Shown: positions 39,481 to 50,309 of the stretch, one piece after another
Layout: each line of letters begins with the position of its first letter
Position numbering within the stretch: position 1 is the first letter of the stretch
Source of the DNA: Ehretia macrophylla
Lineage: Eukaryota; Streptophyta; Magnoliopsida; Boraginales; Ehretiaceae
Direction of reading: 5' to 3'
DNA: 64,000 nucleotides
Assembly (NCBI GenBank): GCA_037974665.1
Contig: CM075765.1
Coordinates: 63,041,747 to 63,105,746, forward strand
Notes under the pieces: model-generated
What the model was told of the DNA's origin: nothing
What the model saw: only the letters and a program-made list of their open reading frames with translations
The model's database searches: none
Translations under genes and position numbers: made by a program

Positions 39481-39530
39481 GGTGCATTTCTAGGTCATGT
39501 GCCTTGCTCGCTTTATTACCACCAATTTAA

Positions 39531-40371
39531 CAACATTTCGATTTTCATATTCACACATAAAATTGTACAATTATATTATGGTTAGATTAAATTTCATATA
39601 ATTAAAGTTTAAATGAGGTGAATTTGTTAACTTATAATAGGAACTTCTAAGAAGAAAAACAAGCGAACTATATAAGAAAAATTATTGTATTCGGTGGTGT
39701 TGGATACAAAATCTGCCAAGCCAACTTAATCATTTGCACAACATCTGTTCGAGACAAGGACTTGCACAAGTAAAGAAAAGAAACAACCAGTGTTATCTCT
39801 CGCATTTCTCCTCGTGCGAGAGAATTAATAATTTGACTCGAGAATTATCCAACAAACAACAAATTTAAAAATTGTAATGAATTAATTACCTCTCACTTAA
39901 TTTTTTTTGTGTTATTTATAATAATGTTGGATGCCTTTTTGAGGTGGTTTCTATTTGTCTTTATACACTATTTTTGTGACAAGTATCTGATAATGATTAT
40001 TATTTTTTTGTAACTTTAGGCTTTGGCTTATTTTCATAGTTAGACTTTTTTTATATCCATATAAAGTGGGTCAAATGACCGATTTCAGGTGTTGAGTCCA
40101 CATCTCATGTGCCACAACTAGATTATCGGACAATCAAATAGAAGTCCAACTCACCTCTGGATATTGTTAATATTGATTTTTCCTTCATAAGAATACTAAT
40201 TAAAAGGAAGAAAGAACATAAGAAATCGGCGGGTATTTTTATTTTTTAAAATAAACAAAACAGAAGTTGAAACCCACCAAACGGCGTCGTGTAATCCGCA
40301 TTTTCAAAACCTGAATAAACTCCACCAAAAAGCCCTAAAGCCCACTTTCCCTCTCCCAGTTCCAGAAACTA

Positions 40372-40412
<41 letters not shown>

Positions 40413-40557
40413 GCAGTCTATCTACTCTCCGCAGCAGTATCAGTAAGCTTCGTCTGTACTATTTCTGTATCTATATGTGTACATATATATATATATGTTA
40501 TAGTCTATTATATATCTATACGATTACGTGTATCTCCATTTTGCAGAAGCGAAGAAG
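39531..40557 (+). promoter_or_regulatory. CCT6 upstream region and 5' UTR
   Basis: AT-rich nuclear sequence between the NUMT edge and the CCT6 start codon. Transcription probably starts around 40,320-40,370, just before a CT/CA microsatellite. A 5' UTR intron fits from GT at 40,443 (TCA|GTAAGC) to AG at 40,546 (TTGCAG), 11 nt before the ATG. No convincing TATA box is seen near the inferred start, as is common for housekeeping genes. Confidence 0.5.
40372..40413. repeat. CT/CA microsatellite in CCT6 5' UTR
   Basis: A pure (CT)n run passes directly into a (CA)n run. Pyrimidine-rich CT repeats are common in plant 5' UTRs and core promoters. It is likely length-variable. Confidence 0.85.
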
Positions 40558-43500
40558 ATGTCACTGAGAGTTCTGAATCCAAATGCGGAGGTGCTCAACA
40601 AGTCGGCGGCGCTGCACATGAACATAAACGCCGCCAAGGGTTTGCAAGACGTTCTCAAGACCAATCTTGGCCCTAAGGGCACCATCAAGATGTAATGCAT
40701 TCCATTCCTCTTTTTTTTTTTTTACTATTTTTTTAAATTTAATTTTGGCCTTTGATTTCGTTCCTGTGACTAATTGTTTCGCAATCGTATTTGCATTATT
40801 TGATTTTGCTATCGCTAGGCTTGTTGGTGGAGCTGGTGATATTAAACTCACTAAAGATGGCAATACACTGTTGAAGGAAATGGTTCGTGTTTTACTGTTT
40901 TGTCAAGATTTGGATTTTACTCTTGTTTCTCGTCTTTTGATGATATTTTGATATTTTAAGGGTTTATTTTATTCGTGAGATTACTGAATTTAGGTTATGT
41001 GGATTTAGAATTGGGATCTCTAAGTTATACACTTAGACGATTCATTAATTGTCGTAAACGAGCTTCTTTTAGCTGAGATTGTCGTAAACGAGCTTCTTTT
41101 AGCTGAGATTGTCGTAAACGAGCTTCTTTTAGCTTGAGGGAGTGGTGGGAAAGGGGTAATATAGTCACTGTTGCTCTTATCTGCTGGTGAGATTGTCATC
41201 TTCGAGAGTTCTGTTCCTGTGCGCAACATTGGAAGCTTTTTCTTAGTGATAAATATTTTATTTAGAGACCTGATACTTTGTTTTGGTGTTCTTTTTTATT
41301 AACTATGGAAATAATATTTTTGATCAAAACTTTTCACCTCGAGAAGATTTTACTTGTAATGTGGACACTACTGGTGCAATCTGGAGAGGTCCTCTGCATA
41401 AAATATTTCCTAGATAGAGTGTCTAACAAAATTGACATGGATGAATACCCAATCGGTTGAAGGCCTAGAAGGGTTGCAAGAGTATTTTCATTCTTAATGT
41501 TGATCTTCAATTCAGTATGGGGAGGAAAGGAATGAGACGAGAAAACAACCTCCTATTGAAACAGATGGTGAATTTGTTACATGTCACTTCCAGGTAGTTC
41601 TTATTTCTTTCATGTTTTAATGGTTGCAGCAAATTCAAAACCCGACTGCAATTATGATTGCAAGAACTGCTGTGGCTCAAGATGACACAAGTGGAGATGG
41701 GACTACTTCCACTGTGCTCTTTATTGGCGAGTTAATGAAACAATCAGAGCGTTACATTGATGAAGGTTTGTCATACTTGTACCTGTATCCTTCAAAAGCA
41801 GTGCATGAGTTGTGATTTCCTGAAGTCCTCTGGAGTTCCTTCACATTTCTTATGCCATATAAATTTTGTCATTCTTTCATAGTTTGTTTATCATTATCTT
41901 TTATTCATCTCCTTTCCATTACCTTTGGCCATTTACTTTCACTTAGATAAAAATTGTGTCCAGTTCTTCAAATTCCTTCTTGCTAAATTAATATAAGTTG
42001 AATTGACACTATTTCTCTTTTCTTCAGGAATGCATCCACGTGTTCTAGTTGATGGTTTTGAAATTGCCAAGCGAGCAACACTGAAATTTCTTGAAAAATT
42101 TAAGACTCCTGTAGTCATGGGTGATGAACCTGATAAAGAGATACTGAAGATGATAGCTAGAACAACACTAAGAACAAAGGTTGTTACCATTTTATGTACT
42201 TTCCCTTTTCTTTTCCTTTTTGATTACTTTAAGATTAGTTTTGCATGCAGAGTGTTGTCTCTGAACTTTTTTTATGGACACATTGCAGTTGTATGAGGCA
42301 TTGGCAGATCAATGTACTGATATTGTTGTAAATTCTGTAAGTGTTCTTGATTTAGTTAAGTCAAATTTGAGTGTGGATATCCTAAAATGTATATCGGTTG
42401 AACACCTAAGAAGTTTAATAATAGTCTTGTATTCATGAATAAGCTCCTGCATGTTTCTAACATGAGTTCTACTAGCATGAGTCACGCTTATCCTCATGCA
42501 CTATTCTTTGGGAAAATTGTTGCTCTAGGTACTCTGCATTCGCAAGCCTGAAGAACCAATTGATCTATTTATGGTTGAGATAATGCACATGCGCCACAAG
42601 TTTGATGTAGACACTCGTTTGGTATGTCATTTTTGCTTTTATAATTGTTAATAAGGTTTCAGATGTATATTGTGGGAGTGAGGGACAGAGAAGAAGAGGG
42701 TTGTATGTCGTATTGCGTCTAAAGAGTTCAGGTATCCTATCGTGTATTTTTGCTCTTTGTAGGTTGAAGGGCTGGTACTTGACCATGGTTCGAGACATCC
42801 TGACATGAAGCGTCGAGCAGAGAATTGTTATATTTTGACTTGTAATGTATCTTTGGAGTACGAGAAGAGGTAACTATTCCTAAATATTGCATTCATACAT
42901 ATATTTTGTTGAGTATTCATGAATTGGTAGAATTGACACTTCTTCTGCCAGTGAAATAAATGCAGGCTTCTTCTACTCCAATGCCGAACAGAGAGAGGCA
43001 ATGGTTGCAGCTGAAAGACGTTCTGTTGATGAGAGGGTTCAGAAAATTATTGATCTGAAGAACAAGGTATTGAATTTAGTTGCATTGTGGTGCATTTGGT
43101 CTCACTTTTATGGTCGCATTCGATTCTACGAGGCTCTAATTGTCACGCCCCAACCCGACCTATAGAGGCTAGACTAGGGTATGACCTAAATCATCATTGT
43201 TATTTTACATCCTTAACCGTTTGACTATGATTAATGCTTAATAGTTAGCCTAGAACTTCAAAAGTTTTTCGAAAAATCGGCAGCATAACGGCTGTATTTA
43301 GGACCTTTGGTTTGACCTAATTTCTAGAACACCTCAAAAATTCCAAATCTTAAATTTGATGTCAACTATTATTTCTATTTTGTTATCAACCGATATGCCT
43401 ACTAATTTATCTTGAAGGTCCCATTTGGTTAATAAGCCTAGCATGATGACTATGTCCCGTTTATTTGTCAATTTACTCCTATCATGCACGTAACTATTAT

Positions 43501-46500
43501 CCTTTAGCTTACGAATGAGTACCTAAGTGGAATTAGTTAGAGTTAACTTAGTTGATTATTCACCTAGTGGTTTAAACGCCTACGATAACTACTAATCAAG
43601 AAAATGAAAGCAAACAACCAAATAAAGAGTTCGTCATGTTATAGATAGTACAATCTAAAATTAAACTCAAATTATAACGGGGTCATTTACATCAACGAAA
43701 TAAAGAGTCCGCAAACAAGCACAACATCCCTAATAGCATCCATGTTCACGAAAAGCACGCAGTGCACATAGTCGTTCCAAAGGTTCATCAATTAGCACAT
43801 TTTCTTCGGGTACCCATTCCAAATCTGCTTCACCTGTGACAAAAAGAGGGTGAGTCCTTATGAACTCAGCGAGGGGGGAACAAGTGACAAGGTTTTGAAA
43901 ATCCTTTTCCGGTTAACTTGTGAAAATTCCTTTGAAAACATGTCAAATAAAATAAGTAAGTTCATAACAATACATAAATATAAAGGAACACATTTACCCG
44001 TCTTTTCTCTTCGAGGTCCTCTAGGAACCAAGCGAGAGTACTTAAACACATAGTAAAAAAAATACATTTTGATACGTACAGGGCTCTAGAGGTGACTCCT
44101 ACGGGCTCAAGAGGTAGCTCCCCCCACTTTTGGATGTAGCACTTTGTCCCGCATAACACTTAGTTCCTGCCGTTCAAGTGATACATTACGCTTTTGCTTT
44201 CAAGTTCATTTCCAATAACCATTGTTGTAGCCGGCATCAATCATCTGCTTATCACTTCAAATGAGTGTACTCCGGATGTACACCAAACCTACGACCCAAC
44301 TCTCTAAGGGGGGAATGTCAAGCGAGAGAGGGAATTGGACCATGGTAGTCACGGGAGCACCGGCAAGCCCTATGCTGCCCGGTATTCGTGAAACGCTACT
44401 ATGCCACAATGAAAGGTTGCAACCTTGTATGCAATGCCGATTTATGCCATTTAACATTTCACATTAGGAGGTCAATAAAGTAGGTTGCCTCCGAGCAAGT
44501 ATATGATCACATTTTGACATATTGGCATATAAGGCATTGTAAGAACATATAATCATTTCATATATCCATTTGAAAGCAATTAAACTTTCACGGGCAGCCA
44601 AGTAATCATGTTCAAATAAGCCATTGAATATCTTTTAATAATTCACATTAGGAGGTCAATAAAGTAGATTGCCTCCGAGCAATTATAAGATCACATATCG
44701 ATAAGTAAACATACAAGGCATGACCTAGAATTGTGTGCCCTAATCCTCGACTTATGTGCCCTGACCTCGATGTACGTGCGATACCTAGAATTGTGTGCCC
44801 CGACTTCGATTTACGTGCGATACCTTGATTTGTGTGCATTGACCTTAAATTGCGTGCCCTAATCTAGGTTTAAGAGTTGTACCTCGATTTACGTGTATTG
44901 CATTGAATTACGTGCCTTGAATTGGTTTATGTGCATTCACCTAGGGTTACGTGCATTTACTTTGAAATCCGTGCATTTGCCTTGAAGTGCATGTCTTACC
45001 TCGTAGTGCATGCCTTAGACCTAGGAATGCGTGCCTGTATGCTAATCAATAAAGATTCCTGCACAAAGCACAAGACAATAAAATAATCTTACACAATTCA
45101 CTAACTATTAAAATAATATTATACTAATTCTACATATTCCACTAACAATATTCTAATCTTAATTCAAATTCTCTACAAAATCCACTAACAATAAACAATT
45201 CTTTCTACACAAACACCTAAACATTTTTTATTCTTTATTCTCACCTAAAACCAATGCACCTCAAATTCTACATTTATTATAATCCATAATATACTCACAT
45301 GAATCTGAAAATTTAGAATTTTCCTTGCTAATTTCGGCCATATCAAGGTCTTTGAGCAAGCTTGAACAAAAAATATTCTATCCTAAACATTTTATGGCAC
45401 ACAAAACACAATGCATAAAATAATGCTCAAACACCCTACCCAATGCCTCACTTTCTTGGCCCTTTCGCCACACATGCTAAAACAATTCAATTGTGCATTA
45501 GATGACTCACAAAAATCAGGTTTGTAAGGCTCAAGGCTGACACACACACACAAGCTACACTCAACATGCTTCAAACATCAATTTTCTCTCAAAATTCTCT
45601 CATTTTCGACCATGGCTGCCCTTTGAGCTCCCAAGACTCCTAACAACTCTCAAGGACACTCTAAGACTCTCCCAAGCTCGGCCATAGCAAGCACAAGCAA
45701 GCAAGAAGCAAGAAAATCTCACACGAAGCTCACAAAACTCTCTATCTCGGCCATAGGTAAGTTTTGATAGTTTTGTTCCATTTCTTTTGGTTTCACAGAC
45801 ATGCACACCTTCTTCACATGCTAACTAAGCTAGGATTTAAGGAAAGCCAAGCCACCACTCGGCCAAAGTAAGGAAAGAGGGCCTTTTGTGCATTTTCAAG
45901 AGCATTTGTGCGTCTTCATCTATCAATTTGCTAATGTAAGGGTTAAACTCTTTTAAAAGCTCTCAAAACTCACATGCATGCTCTCATATGGCTATCTTTA
46001 CCTCTATAATTATTGTATATGTGTGTATATGAGTCTATCTACTCATGCATGGCTTGATAATGGCTAGAAACTTGAAGATATGTAAACACGTTTTTGCTGG
46101 CAGATTACTGACTTTGTAGAACGAAGTGCTTTTGGCTTAGTAAACATTGATAAAAATGCATGAAAATTGGTAGGTCACTAGTTTTGTCAGTTCTGAACAT
46201 TTTTTGTAGAAATAGGCCAAGGCCAATTTTGACTCTAAGACCTCCAAAATGGCCAAATATCGAAAGGTGTCTAAATCTGGAAAACTTGGAAATATGAAGT
46301 AGGTTTCTGGCAGCTTTCTGACCTTGTAGAACGAAATAGTTTTGGCCTAGTAAATGATGTCCAAAATGCATGAAATTTGGTAGCCCACTAGATTGGTCAG
46401 TTCTGAACATATTTGGCAGAAATAGGCTAAGGCTAATTTTGCGTTTAAAGGCTAAATCCTAACTCCAAATGCAACAAGGTTTGTTTCTAGATTTAAATCA

Positions 46501-49178
46501 CTCATTAAGCTTCAACTTGACATTTGGTTCACTGAATTTCGAGATTATTTGCTTGGCTAAATGAATGTGGAAAAACAGACCATTGCAGTAGGGTTCTTAG
46601 GTCTAGGGCATGCACTACGAGGTAAGGCACGCACTTCAAGGCAAATGCACGGATTTCAAAGTAAATGCACGTAACCCTAGGTAAATGCACGTAAACCAAT
46701 TCAAGGCACATAATTCAATGCAATGCACGTAAATCGAGGTACGACTCTTAAACCTAAGTTTAGGGCACGCAGTTCAAGGTCAGTGCACACAAATCGATGT
46801 ATCGCACGTAAATCGAAGTCAGGGCACACAATTCTAGGTCAAGGCATGTATGACGAGGCATGCACGAAAACCAATACATGGCACGTAGTCCAATGTCGGT
46901 CATATAATTCTGGGTCTTAAGGCACGCAAATCGAGGTAGGACACGTTATTTGGAGTTGGGCCTCACACTAATTGTGTCTTGTTACTTTTGCAGGTATGCG
47001 CAGGTAATGATAACAACTTTGTTGTTATCAATCAAAAGGGGATTGATCCTCCATCATTGGACCTACTTGCACGGGCTGGAGTAAGTTGTCTTCGTTTCTT
47101 GTCTACTCTCTTGGGCCTCTTCTTCTATGATTGTGATGTGGTATATTTATGATTTGTTTGAGGGGTTTCAGAGGTTTGTAACCTGTTACAAAATAATCTG
47201 AACTTGAATCTCTCAAGAAATTAGGGGTGCTTGATATTTGGTGGTTCTCAATAATGTTACAACTTCCAATTATTCTTGTCATTTCTGAATCCTTTTGCAT
47301 TTTCTGTTTTGATGATCTGTTAGATTATTGCCCTTCGAAGAGCAAAGAGGAGGAATATGGAACGGTTGGTTTTGGCTTGCGGTGGGGAGGCTGTTAATTC
47401 TGTTGATGACTTGACTCCTGACTGCCTTGGTTGGGCTGGATTGGTTTATGAGCATGTTCTTGGGGAAGAGAAGTATACTTTTGTGGAAAATGTGAAAAAT
47501 CCTTACTCTTGTACAATCCTTATTAAAGGTACCTTGAAATTCTTTTGTAGTTCTCCCAATCCATTAGGAGTTGTGTGGGTCAATAATTGGGTCCACCGGC
47601 AGATGAAGCGATCACCACTGTCAAAACCTAGCAATGACCTAATGTATGCTAATGTAATCGTACACAGGACCTAATGACCATACAATTGCTCAAATTAAGG
47701 ATGCAGTTCGTGATGGGCTGAGGGCAGTCAAGAATACCATTGAGGATGAAGCTGTTGTACTTGTAAGTACATTCAGTTTGTGCTGTTTTCTATTGGTTTC
47801 TTGGTCCTTCAAGACCTATGATCAGTGCTTGGAAGTAATAATTGAGCACCGTATGTTCTATGGCAATTTATCTTGAAATATTGCATCATTTATTAATATA
47901 TGTTTTCTGTATGATGTGCTTTGTTGAGCTTTAAGCTGCTAATTTGCAAATGCTGCTCCTTATCTAGTTACATGATCTATCAAATATACAAATTTGATTA
48001 AGATTACTTGTCTAATTTGGAGGTGTACCAAGTATGTACGTGTTTACTTTCAACCATTTGATGTGATGGCTGCTTTGTATTGTTTTCAACCATATGGTAA
48101 CTTTGTTTTCTTGAAATAGAGAGGTAAGCAAAAATTACACCAACTTAATGCAAACTTAGTCCAACTTGCACGGTTAGATGTCATTTGAATATCTGTACTT
48201 ACATTTTTACTTCTAGTCCAAATTATGGTGCATATTTGTTATTATACAATGAAAATGTTGTTTGCTTGCCTTGCAGCACAAAAGTAGATCATGTAGGTGA
48301 TGTGTATTTATTTATAACAAGTGGAGCTGTATATGTTTCAGGGTGCAGGAGCTTTTGAAGTCGCAGCCAGGCACTACTTAGTTAATGAAGTCAAGAAAAC
48401 TGTCCAAGGGGTAGGCCCATATGTGTGTGCGTGTGTGTGTATATATATACCTTCCCATACTTATCTCTACTATAGTTACATTTTCAATGTATTTAGGGAG
48501 AAATCAACACTTACGGCTTTTACAATTTTTTATATAGCGTGCCCAACTCGGTGTTCAAGCTTTTGCCGATGCTCTTCTTGTTGTGCCGAAGACACTTGCT
48601 GAGAATTCCGGTCTTGACACTCAAGATGTGATCATTGCTCTTACGGTGTGCCTTAAATAACTTGGACTGATTAATTTAAAGCAAAGGATATGCTCATAGC
48701 ATTTTTATGATGGTCCTGAGGCCTGACCATTTCTTTTCTCTTCTGGTGGCAGGGAGAGCATGACAAGGGAAATATAGTAGGACTAAACCAGCACACAGGA
48801 GAGCCAATTGACCCTCAAATGGAGGGTATTTTCGACAATTACTCAGTGAAGCGCCAAATTATAAACTCAGGGTATGTTGGAAGGTTTTCCATGGTACACT
48901 TGGTGTATATGCATCTGGTCCTTTTTCCTTACCTTTTTATTTTTCCATTCTCTTGTGTATGAGGATGCCAAGAATGCGTACACGTTCTTTACCAGTGTCT
49001 TTCTGGAGTTGAGCAAATGTCCATATTCGATTATGGTGCATCTTTTCCCAATTCCCAATTCCCAATTGAACACATCTAATTGAAATATTTTTTTGGGTGC
49101 AGTCCTGTCATAGCATCTCAGCTACTACTTGTGGATGAAGTAATTCGTGCAGGGCGTAACATGCGGAAACCAAATTAG
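40558..49178 (+). CDS. CCT6: T-complex protein 1 subunit zeta (CCT6)
   Basis: Subunit of the cytosolic TRiC/CCT chaperonin that folds actin, tubulin and other proteins using ATP. Fifteen coding exons: 40558-40691, 40819-40882, 41630-41765, 42028-42179, 42289-42336, 42529-42621, 42763-42869, 42952-43066, 46994-47080, 47324-47528, 47668-47762, 48342-48410, 48538-48645, 48753-48871, 49103-49178. All have GT-AG borders; they sum to 1,608 nt and 535 aa, the usual plant CCT6 length. Nucleotide-binding motifs are present: LGPKG at residues 37-41, TKDG at 56-59 and GDGTT at 88-92. Further landmarks are [13 protein letters not shown] in exon 10 and the end GRNMRKPN. No defect is visible, so the gene looks functional. 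Intron 8 (43,067-46,993) is swollen by an inserted repeat; without it the intron would be about 95 bp. Confidence 0.97.
41048..41134 (+). repeat. 30-bp tandem repeat, three copies, CCT6 intron 2
   Basis: The unit attgtcgtaaacgagcttct followed by tttagctgag occurs three times in a row, starting at 41,048, 41,078 and 41,108. Copies are essentially identical; the last diverges at its 3' end. It lies inside intron 2, far from the splice sites. Confidence 0.92.
44456..44705 (+). repeat. Direct repeat pair, period about 185 bp
   Basis: The string cacattaggaggtcaataaa with gta-rttgcctccgagca occurs at about 44,459 and again at about 44,645, followed in both by similar atatgatcacat/ataagatcacat sequence. 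They are two units of an internal repeat of the insertion. Confidence 0.8.
44727..46935. repeat. Long inverted repeat inside CCT6 intron 8
   Basis: The left arm, about 44,727-45,030, carries short degenerate units such as cgatttacgtgcgatacc, ttgaattggtttatgtgcat and cctagggttacgtgcattta. The right arm, about 46,605-46,850, carries their reverse complements in mirror order (for example gtaaatgcacgtaaccctag then gtaaatgcacgtaaaccaat). A further weaker match extends to about 46,935. The arms are about 250-300 bp and look largely complementary with scattered mismatches; the loop is about 1.55 kb. The complementarity was checked by eye only. Confidence 0.85.
46101..46445 (+). repeat. Two-copy direct repeat, period about 209 bp
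   Basis: The string ctttgtagaacgaa..., continuing with cttttggcttagtaaa, aaaatgcatgaaa-ttggtag and gtcagttctgaacat, occurs at about 46,101 and again, diverged, at about 46,310. Both lie inside the intron 8 insertion. The frame 46,105-46,410 on the minus strand exists only because of this repeat. Confidence 0.82.
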
Positions 49179-50309
49179 CTTTTGATCTTTTCTCCAGTTT
49201 TGGTTTTTCGTATGAATTTTGGCAGATAGTAAGTTTGGGTGCCTGGTGGAGGTTCCATCTGCTGGAACAATTTTTCTTTGTTGATGGTTGCAGTTCGTCA
49301 ACCTATCTGATGCTTGCTTCGTTGTAAATTAGCTGCAGGCCCCGTATTTGTTTTTGTTGATTAGATACGTTTGCTGTGGCTTTCAGAAATTTTTGTTGAA
49401 AGTGAATTATTCACGGTGTTCCCTTATACGTTTTATGGAATGTATTTACTTTTATATGATAGTTCGTTAAAATGAGTGGGTAAAAATCTATGTAGTCATC
49501 AATTCGTTTAGGCGATTGGAGTAAGATTTGTTACCAAGTCAAAAAAGTATGCGAGCGTGGTAGATTTATTTTATGCGACTCATAGGGGCAATTTGGTTGG
49601 TCAAAGTCTTTGAGTTCTTCTAGGGCTGTTGGAGGTTTACTTGACTATTAACTTTGATTCGTTTCGTTGGCCAGAGGTCAGGTATCTGCTACTTTATTGC
49701 ACCACACCAAGTACAACTGTAAATGTGTGATCTGATGTTTTCATTATATATTTTTGTTCCATCTGACCGTATGAATCCACAAAAATAACCAGACTATATT
49801 TACACTAATTATCAGCTACTTAACACAACTTTCTTTCTCTATCTGACCTCGAAAGCCGCAATGTTAGAGATAAAAACCTTGAAACAAACCCGAGTTATGT
49901 GGATGACCGACCAGAAAAAAAAGGAAGCCAATGCGTGTAACAAGACTTTTTTCTGAAAGTCAAGAAAAGCTTCTTATTCAAATTATCCTCTTCAAGCAAG
50001 CATAAGATGGCTTGCCTTAGAGACCAGCGGTAACATCTCGGTGAATTTCATAAGAATAGCCATGCATAGTAAGTTTCCAAATGGTACACAAGCAAAAAGT
50101 TTAAAAGAGAGTTGATAAAGAGAGTTCTTAGTACATATAGTTGGATATAACTTTAGAAATCAATATGCTTCACAAACCCAAACCAAACACCCTCTCTGTC
50201 CAGGCCCTGGAGAGAGATCGATGCAACAAAGGAGAAAAAATAAATCTTGCACTCTGCTTAGCTTAGGAAGAATTGTAACTGGTAAGATCTCTTGCTGAAC
50301 AGAAGAAAC
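49179..50309. other. 3' UTRs and intergenic DNA between CCT6 and CMC1
   Basis: Convergent intergenic region. The CCT6 3' UTR probably ends around 49,400-49,450, where the sequence is T-rich. The CMC1 3' UTR reads leftwards from 50,309. No additional gene is seen. Confidence 0.5.

Larger units (their letters stand above)
836..39530. other. Large nuclear insertion of mitochondrial DNA (NUMT)
   Basis: The block is visibly richer in GC than the flanks, lacks the intron/exon pattern of the nuclear genes and contains the plant mitochondrial nad1 exon 4, group II intron 4 with matR, and exon 5 in native order. It also holds LINE and gypsy fragments, which plant mitochondrial genomes are known to carry. 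Decay of matR by transition-type stops argues for nuclear residence rather than a live mitochondrial genome. The left limit is where an LTR-like element cuts in, so the mitochondrial DNA may continue beyond the window. The right limit is a composition shift near 39,480-39,530, about 1 kb upstream of the CCT6 start. A chimeric assembly is the main alternative. Confidence 0.8.
43141..46967 (+). mobile_element. 3.8-kb LTR-like insertion in CCT6 intron 8
   Basis: The segment starts TGTCACGCCCCAACCC and ends GGGCCTCACA, that is TG...CA termini. It is flanked by the 5-bp direct repeat ctaat (43,136-43,140 and 46,968-46,972), the hallmark of an LTR retrotransposon insertion. No gag, pol or internal second copy of the start was seen, so a long solo LTR or a non-autonomous element fits best. 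It contains a large inverted repeat, a pair of about 100-bp direct repeats (44,456 and 44,642) and a pair of about 130-bp direct repeats (46,101 and 46,310). The orientation given is nominal. Confidence 0.75.

Noticed and set aside
836..39530. Live mitochondrial genome segment or plastid DNA
   Set aside because: matR has three stops and nad1 has lost its stop codon, and nuclear genes follow directly; no plastid gene was recognised.
46105..46410. 101-codon minus-strand frame with internal repeats
   Set aside because: It is created by the two-copy 209-bp DNA repeat within a transposon-like insertion; the translation has no protein character.
43141..46967. DNA transposon with terminal inverted repeats
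   Set aside because: The ends are only loosely inverted beyond TG/CA, and the 5-bp duplication fits an LTR element better; no transposase is seen.
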